Shown here piece after piece: positions 1-6,178 of a DNA stretch of 8,529 nucleotides. A model generated the notes under the pieces. It had not been told where the DNA came from, searched no databases, and saw only the letters and a program-made list of their open reading frames with translations. Source of the stretch: Bacteroidota bacterium (lineage in GTDB: Bacteria; Bacteroidota; Rhodothermia; Balneolales; Balneolaceae); the NCBI GenBank assembly GCA_024635465.1, contig JAGXIS010000105.1, forward strand, positions 1-8,529, written 5' to 3'. Position 1 is the first letter of the stretch. Every line of letters starts with the position of its first letter. Position numbers and translations under genes: made by a program.

Positions 1-366
1 ATATTTACCACTTCCCATAAAATAGAGTGATAAATTCGCAAGTAGTAGCATTATTTCCAGGCGAGCAGAGCTGAATTCACCGCCAAGTTTAACAGTTAAG
101 AGAGCAACAACCATTACACATGCCAATAATAAGTAGGAGATTCTAGCATATGCGCTCAACAGAACCATGATCCCACCCACAAATTCCACAATAGCTACCA
201 CCCATGCCATTATACCGGGCAGTGGAATTCCGAGACCTCCGAAAAATCCTTCTACACCTTCAATACCGTTAAGTTTTCCCCATCCGGAAACTATAAAAAT
301 AACACCAACTCCAATTCGCAGTAATAGGGGGGCTATATCGACGTATTTATTCTCTGAGTTTGACAT
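1..366 (-). CDS. DoxX family membrane protein (3' end cut by window edge)
   Basis: The reading frame starts at an ATG at 366 and stays open to base 1, giving 122 residues without a stop, so the C-terminus lies outside the window. The protein is a small hydrophobic inner-membrane protein with four probable membrane segments, roughly residues 12-28, 50-70, 76-92 and 103-117. The N-terminal part reads RIGVGVIFIVSGWGKL (residues 17-32), the usual first helix and G-K/L turn of DoxX proteins. It is followed by a GxxxP loop and an E-F-x-G-G stretch (residues 61-65), also typical. DoxX proteins are usually 120-150 residues, so few residues are missing. Their biochemical role is mostly unknown; some are tied to quinone or thiol redox chemistry, and nothing here narrows that. 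The gene is transcribed divergently from the secreted protein at 580. No Shine-Dalgarno sequence precedes the start. Family assignment is fairly sure; function is not. Confidence 0.8.
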   Translation of the reverse strand, partial: MSNSENKYVDIAPLLLRIGVGVIFIVSGWGKLNGIEGVEGFFGGLGIPLPGIMAWVVAIVEFVGGIMVLLSAYARISYLLLACVMVVALLTVKLGGEFSSARLEIMLLLANLSLYFMGSGKY

Positions 367-579
367 ATGATTTAATATTTAAGTTATGGTTAAGAACTTC
401 ATAATTCACTGTCAGTAATTAATTTAAACCCCAAATCCGAATTTGCAAATTTTATTACTGTTTACATTATTATAAATGCAGATTTAAATGATTTTTACAA
501 AAATTAATGAGTACTTGAGGAAGCCCATACGAAATCGTTATCATGTTTACTCAATTGAATGAATTTAAAGCATCTTGAA
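367..579. other. Divergent intergenic spacer with a 12-bp palindrome
   Basis: AT-rich spacer between two divergently transcribed genes, so it should hold both promoters. No gene is visible. A perfect 12-bp palindrome, AATTTGCAAATT, lies at 440-451, just upstream of a TA-rich stretch at 466-479 that could be a promoter core for the plus-strand gene. I could not fit a clean Bacteroidota promoter (TTTG, about 19 bp, TAnnTTTG) or a sigma70-type pair on either strand. Any operator role for the palindrome is inference. Confidence 0.3.
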
Positions 580-1398
580 ATGAAAAAAATCTGCCTCACG
601 TCATTGTTTACACTACTTTTTTTCGCACTCTACTCCTCTTCAGCATCAGCTCAAGGATCAAGCAACAATCTTTATCTAAAAGTTGACTATTTCAAAGCCC
701 CCTCTGATCAAATTGGAAACTATCTCCATGTTGAACAGGAGCTTTGGAAACCCGTTCATCAAGCTCGTTTGGACTCAGGAATTATCTTGGGATGGAGCTT
801 CTATTCTACTTTTGTTGCTGAACCGGATGCTGCTTATAATTACATTGCGGTCAATGTTTTTGATGATTTTGATAAAATTGATTATTTCGGACTCAATGAA
901 ATAGTTGCTGAAATCTATCCTGAAAAAGATCTCTCTCAATTCTATGAGCAGACCCGGGCTACTCGTGAAGTGGTTCGCACTGAGATATGGCAGATAAATG
1001 ATATCATTATAGATGACAATATGAAGCTTCCAATTGGTAACTACATAACTAAAAACTTCTTTGACTCCCGGGGTGGATCGGGAGATCATGAAGAGATGGA
1101 ACTCGATTTCTGGGGCGGTATCCATAAAGTCCGAGTAGACCAAAATATCCTGAATAGTTGGGCGATGTATTCACTCTATTATCCGGCCGGTGATGCCAGA
1201 CATTATACTTATAGTACAGTAGATTACTATGAAAATTTGAGTGACTTAACGATCGGGGCCGGTCTGGAGTTGGCCAGAATCGCCTATCCGGATGCATCAG
1301 ACGAAGAATTAAATGAAAATTTTACCCGTACAAGTCAATCCAGGTCACTCTATAAAGCTGAAATATGGAAACTGCTCGATTCTGTTGGTTACGATTAA
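580..1398 (+). CDS. Secreted protein with two tandem copies of one domain, function unknown
   Basis: I do not recognise a named family. Starting at the ATG at 580 gives 272 residues and a standard signal peptide: MKK, a hydrophobic core, then ASA|Q with cleavage after about residue 24. An in-frame ATG at 559 would add seven residues (MNLKHLE) and cannot be excluded; neither has a clear ribosome binding site. No lipobox cysteine is present, so the product is probably periplasmic or exported. The mature protein is two diverged copies of one domain, about residues 30-140 and 151-265. Aligned positions include W56/W178, H60/H182, R63/R185, D65/D187, W72/W194, Y75-S76/Y197-S198, Y113-P114/Y236-P237, R129/R255 and the closing E-I-W (135-137/261-263). 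Mixed alpha/beta character and the duplication suggest a fused dimeric alpha-beta barrel (ABM/NIPSNAP-like), but that is inference. An oxidoreductase gene follows 95 bp downstream on the same strand; co-transcription is possible but unproven. Confidence 0.8.
   Translation: MKKICLTSLFTLLFFALYSSSASAQGSSNNLYLKVDYFKAPSDQIGNYLHVEQELWKPVHQARLDSGIILGWSFYSTFVAEPDAAYNYIAVNVFDDFDKIDYFGLNEIVAEIYPEKDLSQFYEQTRATREVVRTEIWQINDIIIDDNMKLPIGNYITKNFFDSRGGSGDHEEMELDFWGGIHKVRVDQNILNSWAMYSLYYPAGDARHYTYSTVDYYENLSDLTIGAGLELARIAYPDASDEELNENFTRTSQSRSLYKAEIWKLLDSVGYD
646..1374 (+). repeat. Internal domain duplication within the secreted protein
   Basis: At the protein level the stretch coded by about 667-999 aligns with that coded by about 1030-1374. 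The offset is 122 residues at W-x3-H-x2-R-x-D and the W-x2-Y-S that follows, 123 at the Y-P pair, and 126 at the closing R and E-I-W, so only small insertions separate the copies. The DNA of the two copies is not obviously similar, which points to an old duplication rather than a recent repeat. Copy limits are approximate. Confidence 0.65.
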
Positions 1399-1493
1399 TT
1401 AACAATTTCCATCATAAAGAGTCGATCACAGATTTTATTTTATCATTTACATAAACTCTCAATATTAACCATTACAGTAATAATATCTTACGT

Positions 1494-2738
1494 ATGAATA
1501 CATTGAAATTAGGTTTTATCGGTGCCGGTTTTATAGCCAGATTTCAGGCACTTGCTATGAAACAAGTTCGAAATTGCGAACTCTCAGCTATTTACGATCA
1601 CACAGGAGCCGCTGATTTGGCAGATTACGCCAAAAAGAACGGTCTGGGAGAACCTAAACTTTATAAAACCGTTGCAGAACTTTGTAATCATTGCGATGCA
1701 GTAGCTCTCCTATCTCCCAATTACACCCGAATTGAGATGATGGAACAGATTGTTGACGCCGTGAAGAAGGGAGCTGAATTAAAAGGTGTAATTTGCGAAA
1801 AACCTCTCGGACGAACGGTAGCTGAAGCTGAAAGAATGGTGCATTTAGCAAAAGAAGCAAACCTCCTGACTTCCTATTTTGAAAATCAGCTGCATATGAA
1901 TTCGATTAATAATGCACTTCACCAACTTCGTCCGCAACAAGAAGTGATGGGTGGATTTACACTTGCTCGAAGTACTGAAGAACATGCCGGGCCTCATAAC
2001 GCCTGGTTCTGGGATCCTACCAGGCAAGGTGGTGGTGTATTATCCGATATGGGATGTCATAGTATCGCTATCGGTAGACATATTCTGACTCCCGAAGGGA
2101 AATCGACTACTTTTTTAAAGCCTGTATCTATGCAGTGCGATACCTCTCTTTTAAAATGGGGGCAACCAAAATACAAAAAGCAATTATTGGATAAATATGG
2201 CGTGGATTACAGTAAAACACCGGCTGAAGATTTTGCAACCGGTATCGCAACTTTTAAAAATCCCGAGACAGGTCAGTTATTAAAAGCACAGTTCACTGAT
2301 TCATGGATGTACGATAAGCAGGGCTTACGTCTCTGGATGGATGCATTAGGACCCGGATATGCAATGGAAGTAAATACGTTAATCTCACCTGTTGAGATCT
2401 TTATCGGTGATGAGGCAGCAGAAGGTGTCGCCGATGCAGAAACTGCCCTTGAAAAATCGACTTCATCGAGAGGTCTCTTATCCGTTCTTCCCAATGAAGC
2501 TGATCTCTATGGATATACAACTGAAATACGAGATGCTGTTAATTCATTCCTGAATGGCAAGAACGCACTTCTTGACTTTGAATTTGGAGCAGAAGTCACA
2601 TTCCTGGTACAAGCTGCATATATGGCTGCAGAGCAAAAGAAAACTATTGATCTCACTGATACTAAAGTGATAAATGATCTGAAAACCTATCAATCATTGA
2701 TCTCACAAGGAAAAGGGGCAGATATACTGTTCTCTTAA
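1494..2738 (+). CDS. Gfo/Idh/MocA family NAD(P)-dependent oxidoreductase
   Basis: A 414-residue cytoplasmic protein with no signal peptide. The N-terminal Rossmann fold begins KLGFIGAGFIARF (residues 5-17), with the G-x-G-x-x-A dinucleotide-binding turn at G10-A15. The family's E-K-P motif is at residues 102-104 (CEKPLGRTVAEAE), whose lysine normally takes part in catalysis and nicotinamide placement. The C-terminal domain carries GGGVLSDMGCHSIAIGRH (residues 179-196); D185 and H189 match the conserved D-x-G-x-H substrate and catalytic positions. Members usually oxidise or reduce a hydroxyl of a sugar, inositol or sugar-derived acid, or act on related cyclic substrates. The substrate here cannot be read from sequence. 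Length is in the usual range, slightly long (330-430). The ATG at 1494 sits directly before the Rossmann strand, so the start is secure. The gene lies 95 bp after the duplicated-domain secreted protein and converges on the AI-2E family gene. Confidence 0.9.
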   Translation: MNTLKLGFIGAGFIARFQALAMKQVRNCELSAIYDHTGAADLADYAKKNGLGEPKLYKTVAELCNHCDAVALLSPNYTRIEMMEQIVDAVKKGAELKGVICEKPLGRTVAEAERMVHLAKEANLLTSYFENQLHMNSINNALHQLRPQQEVMGGFTLARSTEEHAGPHNAWFWDPTRQGGGVLSDMGCHSIAIGRHILTPEGKSTTFLKPVSMQCDTSLLKWGQPKYKKQLLDKYGVDYSKTPAEDFATGIATFKNPETGQLLKAQFTDSWMYDKQGLRLWMDALGPGYAMEVNTLISPVEIFIGDEAAEGVADAETALEKSTSSRGLLSVLPNEADLYGYTTEIRDAVNSFLNGKNALLDFEFGAEVTFLVQAAYMAAEQKKTIDLTDTKVINDLKTYQSLISQGKGADILFS

Positions 2739-2745
2739 TAGCTAA

Positions 2746-2764
2746 GTAAGAGACTATCTCTTAC
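2746..2764. other. Perfect 8-bp hairpin after the oxidoreductase stop codon
   Basis: GTAAGAGA (2746-2753) pairs perfectly with TCTCTTAC (2757-2764) around a 3-nt loop, beginning 8 bp after the TAA at 2736-2738. No U-tract follows in either direction, so it may be an mRNA 3' end stabiliser or part of a compound terminator rather than a classic intrinsic terminator. Confidence 0.45.
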
Positions 2765-2778
2765 AAATAATGAATAAG

Positions 2779-2820
2779 CCCCTTCCATAAATCTTAGTGG
2801 AATGGGGTATTTAATCATTT
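2779..2820 (+). terminator. Probable intrinsic terminator between convergent genes, possibly bidirectional
   Basis: CCCCTTCCA (2779-2787) pairs with TGGAA-t-GGGG (2798-2807), giving nine pairs with one bulged T at 2803 and a 10-nt loop. The plus strand continues with a T-rich stretch (tatttaatcatttt). Read on the minus strand, the same stem is followed by a moderately T-rich tract, so it could also serve the AI-2E family gene ending at 2820. Its place between two convergent stop codons supports the call. Confidence 0.6.
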
Positions 2821-3956
2821 TATTCTGATTTTTTGGGCCTGACTTTTTTAGACAATGCTCTCACTTTTTTGGCAAATAGACTTGCTTCACCACTTTTATC
2901 ATCGGCGGGCCGACCGAGTAGATATCCAAAATGATTTAAAGAGTCTACCTCATCACATATGACTTTAATGATTGCCCCCAAAGGTATAAAGAGTATCATT
3001 CCTGCCAATCCCCAAATCTGTGCACCTATGAAAATAAGCAATAGAGTGGCCAATGCATTCATACTTACCTGACTCCCAACAATAGTTGGTGTAAATAAAT
3101 TGCTTTCAAAAAGTTGAATAATGTAGAATCCAAGCAGAATGATAAATGGATAAAACAAGGAATCCATTGTTATCAAGGAGTAGAGAATGGGTAATATGGA
3201 CCCCATTATGGGTCCCACAAAAGGAATCACATTTAACATTGCTGCAAATACCCCAAAAAAGATGGCATGATCAACTCCAATAATCATCAACATTACAGAG
3301 TTTAAAACTGCCAGTATTGCAATAACCATCAAGAGTCCCGTGATATACTTCTGAACCAGAGTTTTTACTTTTAAAATGATAGAATGAACTTTAATGGTAT
3401 TCTCTTCTTTGCCCTTGCCAAATGCTTTCAGTGCAAAATTTTTCAATACGTCCCGAAAGAGAAGCATTAAATACATATAAACAGGAACTAAAAATATTGA
3501 AGTGATTGTGGATGCTGCACCTGTTATCCCTCTGGTCAAAGATGTAGTATTTTCCTGTACCCATTCAAAAATGGCTGAAACTACTCTATCCAAATTGATC
3601 TCTCCTTCCACAGCAAACCATGTGGCAAAAAAACCCTCCATTGATCCGAGTAGTTCTTCCAAGCGCTCTGCAAACATATCTGCATCCTGATTAAATGCTA
3701 CCATCTGACTATAAAAGAAAAATCCGATCACAAAAAGAATAAATAATCCTAATAGAATTCCGGCAAATGAAGATAAAAATCTGGGAACTTTATACCGCTC
3801 TAACCATCCGCAGAAAGGAGATAACAGAATAGAGAAAAAGAGTGCAAAAAGTAGGGGCAGAAGGATTGATTTTGCCATGATCATTGCATACACAGTGAGG
3901 ATCATGGCTGCCAATATATATGTATATTTCACGTACCATCTTGCTTCCGGTGCCAT
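2820..3956 (-). CDS. AI-2E/PerM family integral membrane transporter
   Basis: A 378-residue inner-membrane protein. The layout is that of the AI-2E (formerly UPF0118, PerM/YdiK/TqsA) family. There is an N-terminal group of helices at about residues 11-50 and 60-84. A soluble amphipathic stretch follows (about 88-140), then a helix at 148-168. A C-terminal bundle spans about residues 203-335. It includes the signature NVIPFVGPI (242-250) and the conserved segment around NLFTPTIVGSQVSMNALATLLL (about 286-307). The C-terminal tail is strongly basic (KKVRALSKKVRPKK), consistent with a cytoplasmic end. Characterised members export autoinducer-2, act as Na+/H+ antiporters, or have no known substrate, so the family name should not be read as proof of AI-2 transport. 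The ATG at 3956 begins just before the first helix. Stop codons face those of the oxidoreductase across an 81-bp gap. The permease at 4256 is divergent. Confidence 0.9.
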   Translation of the reverse strand: MAPEARWYVKYTYILAAMILTVYAMIMAKSILLPLLFALFFSILLSPFCGWLERYKVPRFLSSFAGILLGLFILFVIGFFFYSQMVAFNQDADMFAERLEELLGSMEGFFATWFAVEGEINLDRVVSAIFEWVQENTTSLTRGITGAASTITSIFLVPVYMYLMLLFRDVLKNFALKAFGKGKEENTIKVHSIILKVKTLVQKYITGLLMVIAILAVLNSVMLMIIGVDHAIFFGVFAAMLNVIPFVGPIMGSILPILYSLITMDSLFYPFIILLGFYIIQLFESNLFTPTIVGSQVSMNALATLLLIFIGAQIWGLAGMILFIPLGAIIKVICDEVDSLNHFGYLLGRPADDKSGEASLFAKKVRALSKKVRPKKSE

Positions 3957-4255
3957 AAATGAATGAATTTGGTTCTTTTTTATCTACCCATCTAATAAAC
4001 GTCAAATTTCATTTAAATTCTATGTTTGACAGCGTAAACTTATCATAAAATTTTAAAAGCAGCTGATAACTTCTTATCTATTTTTGATATTAAAAATCAA
4101 ATGATACCTTTTTCCTGATTGGAATTGAATATTGTGTTTTCTACTAACTACTATTTTTATGCGGTTATTATCAGGATTTCTTTCACATTAGCTCAGAGAA
4201 ATGGCTCCCAGTCTGTTTGAAACGTATGATTTAACCCTCGAACCTAAAAATTGAT
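3957..4255. other. Divergent intergenic spacer between AI-2E family gene and APC permease
   Basis: About 300 bases without a long gene. On the minus strand, TTGACG (4000-4005) and TAAAAA (3977-3982) are 17 bp apart and end about 20 bp before the ATG at 3956. This is a weak sigma70-like promoter candidate for the AI-2E family gene. A small AT-rich inverted repeat, ATTTTT-GATATT-AAAAAT, is at 4080-4097. The plus-strand end holds a 17-codon ORF (4201-4254), listed separately. No RNA gene, riboswitch fold or terminator could be recognised. Confidence 0.3.
4201..4254 (+). CDS. Possible 17-residue leader ORF upstream of the permease
   Basis: ATG at 4201 opens a short frame reading MAPSLFETYDLTLEPKN and ends with TGA at 4252-4254, one base before the TTG start of the permease at 4256. 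The arrangement would suit termination and re-initiation, or a regulatory leader peptide. The preceding AGAGAA (4195-4200) is at most a weak, badly placed ribosome binding site. Losing one A from the run at 4246-4250 would fuse this ORF in frame to the permease, so a sequencing indel or programmed slip at the homopolymer is another explanation. A chance ORF of this length is also quite possible. Confidence 0.3.
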   Translation: MAPSLFETYDLTLEPKN

Positions 4256-5545
4256 TTGGAAAACGAACTTCATAGATCGATAAAAACACCCGGGGCTATT
4301 CTAATGGGACTCGGTTCGATTATTGGAACCGGGATTTTCGTCAGTATTGCCATTGCAACCCAAATTTCCGGTAATGGTGTCCTTATTGCAATTATTATAG
4401 CTGCACTTTTGGCTGTTTTTAATGGTTTAAGCAGTGCTCAACTAACCGCTACACATCCCGTAAGTGGTGGTACTTACGAATATGGGTATCGATTTTTAGG
4501 TTCATATTTTGGGTTTACAGCCGGTTGGATGTTCATGATTGCCAAATCCGCATCTGCTGCTACAGCAGTACTGGGCTGTATCGGTTATTTATTCTATTCA
4601 CTTGGAATCGAAATGAGTCATAGCATCTATGTGATCTCCTCACTGGTACTTTTAACAATTGTAACCATTTTGGTTTCCGGTGGTATAAATCGCAGTAATC
4701 TTGCTAATGCGATAATCGTAAGTATAACATTGATGGGGCTTACAGCACTCGTCGTTGCCTCATTCTTTGTAAACGGATTTCCATTAGAACCCATCCGTCT
4801 TGCAATTGACGATACATCAGCCTCAACCATTCTATATGGATCAGCTCTGATGTTTGTCGCCTACACCGGATATGGCAGAATTGCCACGTTGGGTGAGGAG
4901 GTGGCCGAACCTAGAAAAACGATCCCAAAAGCGATCATCCTTACAATGGTAGTGATTGTTCTGCTCTATTTATCGGTATCACTTACAGCTCTCTCTGTAA
5001 TGGGTGCAGAGGCCTTCGGTCAAACCGCAGACACGGAAGCTGCACCACTAATGATCGTTGCTCAAATGCTATCGATACCCCTCATAGGATCTATAATATC
5101 TATTGCAGCGATTACTGCCATGTTGGGTGTACTGCTCAATCTAATACTAGGGTTATCAAGGGTACTTCTTGGTATGGCCCGTCGAAGTGATGTACCGGGT
5201 ATTCTAGCAGTTATTAATCCAAAAACTAAAAGCCCTGTACGCGCTGTTTCAGTATCAGCTTCCATCATAGGACTGCTTGTATTAAGTGGTGATGTACTAT
5301 TTACATGGTCGTTCAGTGCATTTACCGTCCTGATCTACTACTCCATCACAAACCTTTCAGCCTTGATGATGCCAAAAAAGTTTCATCTCTATCCAAGGTG
5401 GGTACCGATATTGGGGCTCTTTGGATGCCTTTTTCTCGCTTTTTGGATTGAACCGATGATCTGGGGATTCGGACTGGCTCTTCTTGCAATAGGCTTGATT
5501 TGGCACACTATTGCTTTGCGATTGAGAAAATCAGCAGTTCATTAG
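4256..5545 (+). CDS. APC superfamily amino acid permease
   Basis: A 429-residue inner-membrane protein with about 12 membrane segments, the usual number for amino acid/polyamine/organocation carriers. The first helix carries GLGSIIGTGIFVSI (residues 18-31), the unwound glycine-rich motif that binds the substrate backbone. HPVSGGTYEYGYRFLG (67-82) is the conserved loop and third-helix start. TGYGRIATLGEEVAEPRKTIPKAI (204-227) is the family's helix 6 and following loop. It most resembles, from memory, a subgroup common in cyanobacteria; the substrate cannot be set. The start is TTG at 4256. The frame upstream is open only back to a TAA at 4232-4234 and contains no ATG or GTG. The next in-frame ATG, inside ILMGLGS at residue 17, would cut into the first helix. 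Homologues of this kind begin near the LHRSIKTPGAI stretch, which supports TTG. The gene converges on engB, 39 bp away, with no clear terminator in the gap. Confidence 0.9.
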   Translation: MENELHRSIKTPGAILMGLGSIIGTGIFVSIAIATQISGNGVLIAIIIAALLAVFNGLSSAQLTATHPVSGGTYEYGYRFLGSYFGFTAGWMFMIAKSASAATAVLGCIGYLFYSLGIEMSHSIYVISSLVLLTIVTILVSGGINRSNLANAIIVSITLMGLTALVVASFFVNGFPLEPIRLAIDDTSASTILYGSALMFVAYTGYGRIATLGEEVAEPRKTIPKAIILTMVVIVLLYLSVSLTALSVMGAEAFGQTADTEAAPLMIVAQMLSIPLIGSIISIAAITAMLGVLLNLILGLSRVLLGMARRSDVPGILAVINPKTKSPVRAVSVSASIIGLLVLSGDVLFTWSFSAFTVLIYYSITNLSALMMPKKFHLYPRWVPILGLFGCLFLAFWIEPMIWGFGLALLAIGLIWHTIALRLRKSAVH

Positions 5546-5584
5546 GATTTCGAACTTCAATTTATCTTAATCTTGTTAAACGGA

Positions 5585-6178
5585 TCAGTCATCAATAACA
5601 AACCCACGAATCAGTTTTTGGAGCTCTTCGATACCTTTGTCATTCTCGACGGATGTAGCAATCACCGGTACATCAATATTCATCTCTCTTAAAATATTAA
5701 TAACACGTTGTTTAGCAGACGCCAATTTGTTGGTGGATAACTTATCCCCTTTTGTTAAGACTACAGCAAATGGTCTCTCATTCGACCCCATCCAGTAAAA
5801 AAATTCTTCATCCAGTACCGTAGGTTCGTGCCGGGAATCTACAAGATGCAGTATGAGTCTTAGTGTCCCTCTTTTTGAAAGGTATTCGTGAATATCCCTA
5901 CCCCATCGTTCTCTCTCTTTCTTTGGAACTTTTGCAAAACCGAATCCGGGTAAATCTACTAAAAATGAAGATGAATCAATCTCATAGTAGTTCATCTGCT
6001 GAGTCTTACCGGGGGTATTACTGGTTTTTGCCAGTTTTCTTTTATTTGTGAGTTTATTGATCAGAGATGACTTTCCAACATTGGACCTGCCCGCAAAGCA
6101 AAATTCCGGCAGACTCTCTTGGGGGCAATCATCTAGTGTGGGGGCTGATGTTATAAACCGTGCTGTTTGAAACTCCAT
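5585..6178 (-). CDS. engB: Ribosome biogenesis GTPase EngB/YsxC/YihA
   Basis: A 197-residue cytoplasmic GTPase of the TrmE-Era-EngA-EngB-Septin (TEES) group, needed for late assembly of the 50S ribosomal subunit. All GTP-binding motifs are visible: G1 GRSNVGKS (residues 30-37), G2 region TPGKTQ (55-60), G3 DLPGFG (75-80), G4 TKGDK (142-146) and a G5-like TSVENDKG (175-182). The N-terminal F-P/E-F-C-F-A-G-R-S-N stretch and the length of about 200 residues are typical of EngB. G4 is TKGDK, a usual EngB variant of NKxD/TKxD. I chose ATG at 6178 rather than the in-frame TTG at 6181, because this ATG shares its A with the purF stop codon (TGATG). That arrangement implies translational coupling to purF. 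No separate promoter or terminator is seen, so the two genes are probably one transcript. Confidence 0.96.
   Translation of the reverse strand: MEFQTARFITSAPTLDDCPQESLPEFCFAGRSNVGKSSLINKLTNKRKLAKTSNTPGKTQQMNYYEIDSSSFLVDLPGFGFAKVPKKERERWGRDIHEYLSKRGTLRLILHLVDSRHEPTVLDEEFFYWMGSNERPFAVVLTKGDKLSTNKLASAKQRVINILREMNIDVPVIATSVENDKGIEELQKLIRGFVIDD

Noticed and set aside
167..370. Plus-strand ORF of 67 codons, proline- and threonine-rich
   Set aside because: It lies antisense to the DoxX-family gene, whose frame has clear membrane helices and family motifs.
775..1297. Minus-strand ORFs inside the secreted-protein gene
   Set aside because: They are antisense to a gene with a signal peptide and internal homology, and show no domain features of their own.
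452..1483. Ten-base motif TTATTACTGT at 452-461 repeated in inverse orientation at 1474-1483, considered as a shared regulator site
   Set aside because: Ten AT-rich bases shared between two spacers is close to what chance allows, and the two sites lie at different distances from their starts.
3790..4005. Minus-strand 71-codon ORF overlapping the start of the AI-2E family gene
   Set aside because: It is out of frame with the membrane protein, which has strong family motifs, and shows no recognisable features.
4026..4051. TTGACA (4026-4031) and TAAAAT (4046-4051) as a plus-strand promoter for the permease
   Set aside because: The spacer is only 14 bp, too short for a sigma70-type promoter, and no alternative -10 element fits at 16-18 bp.
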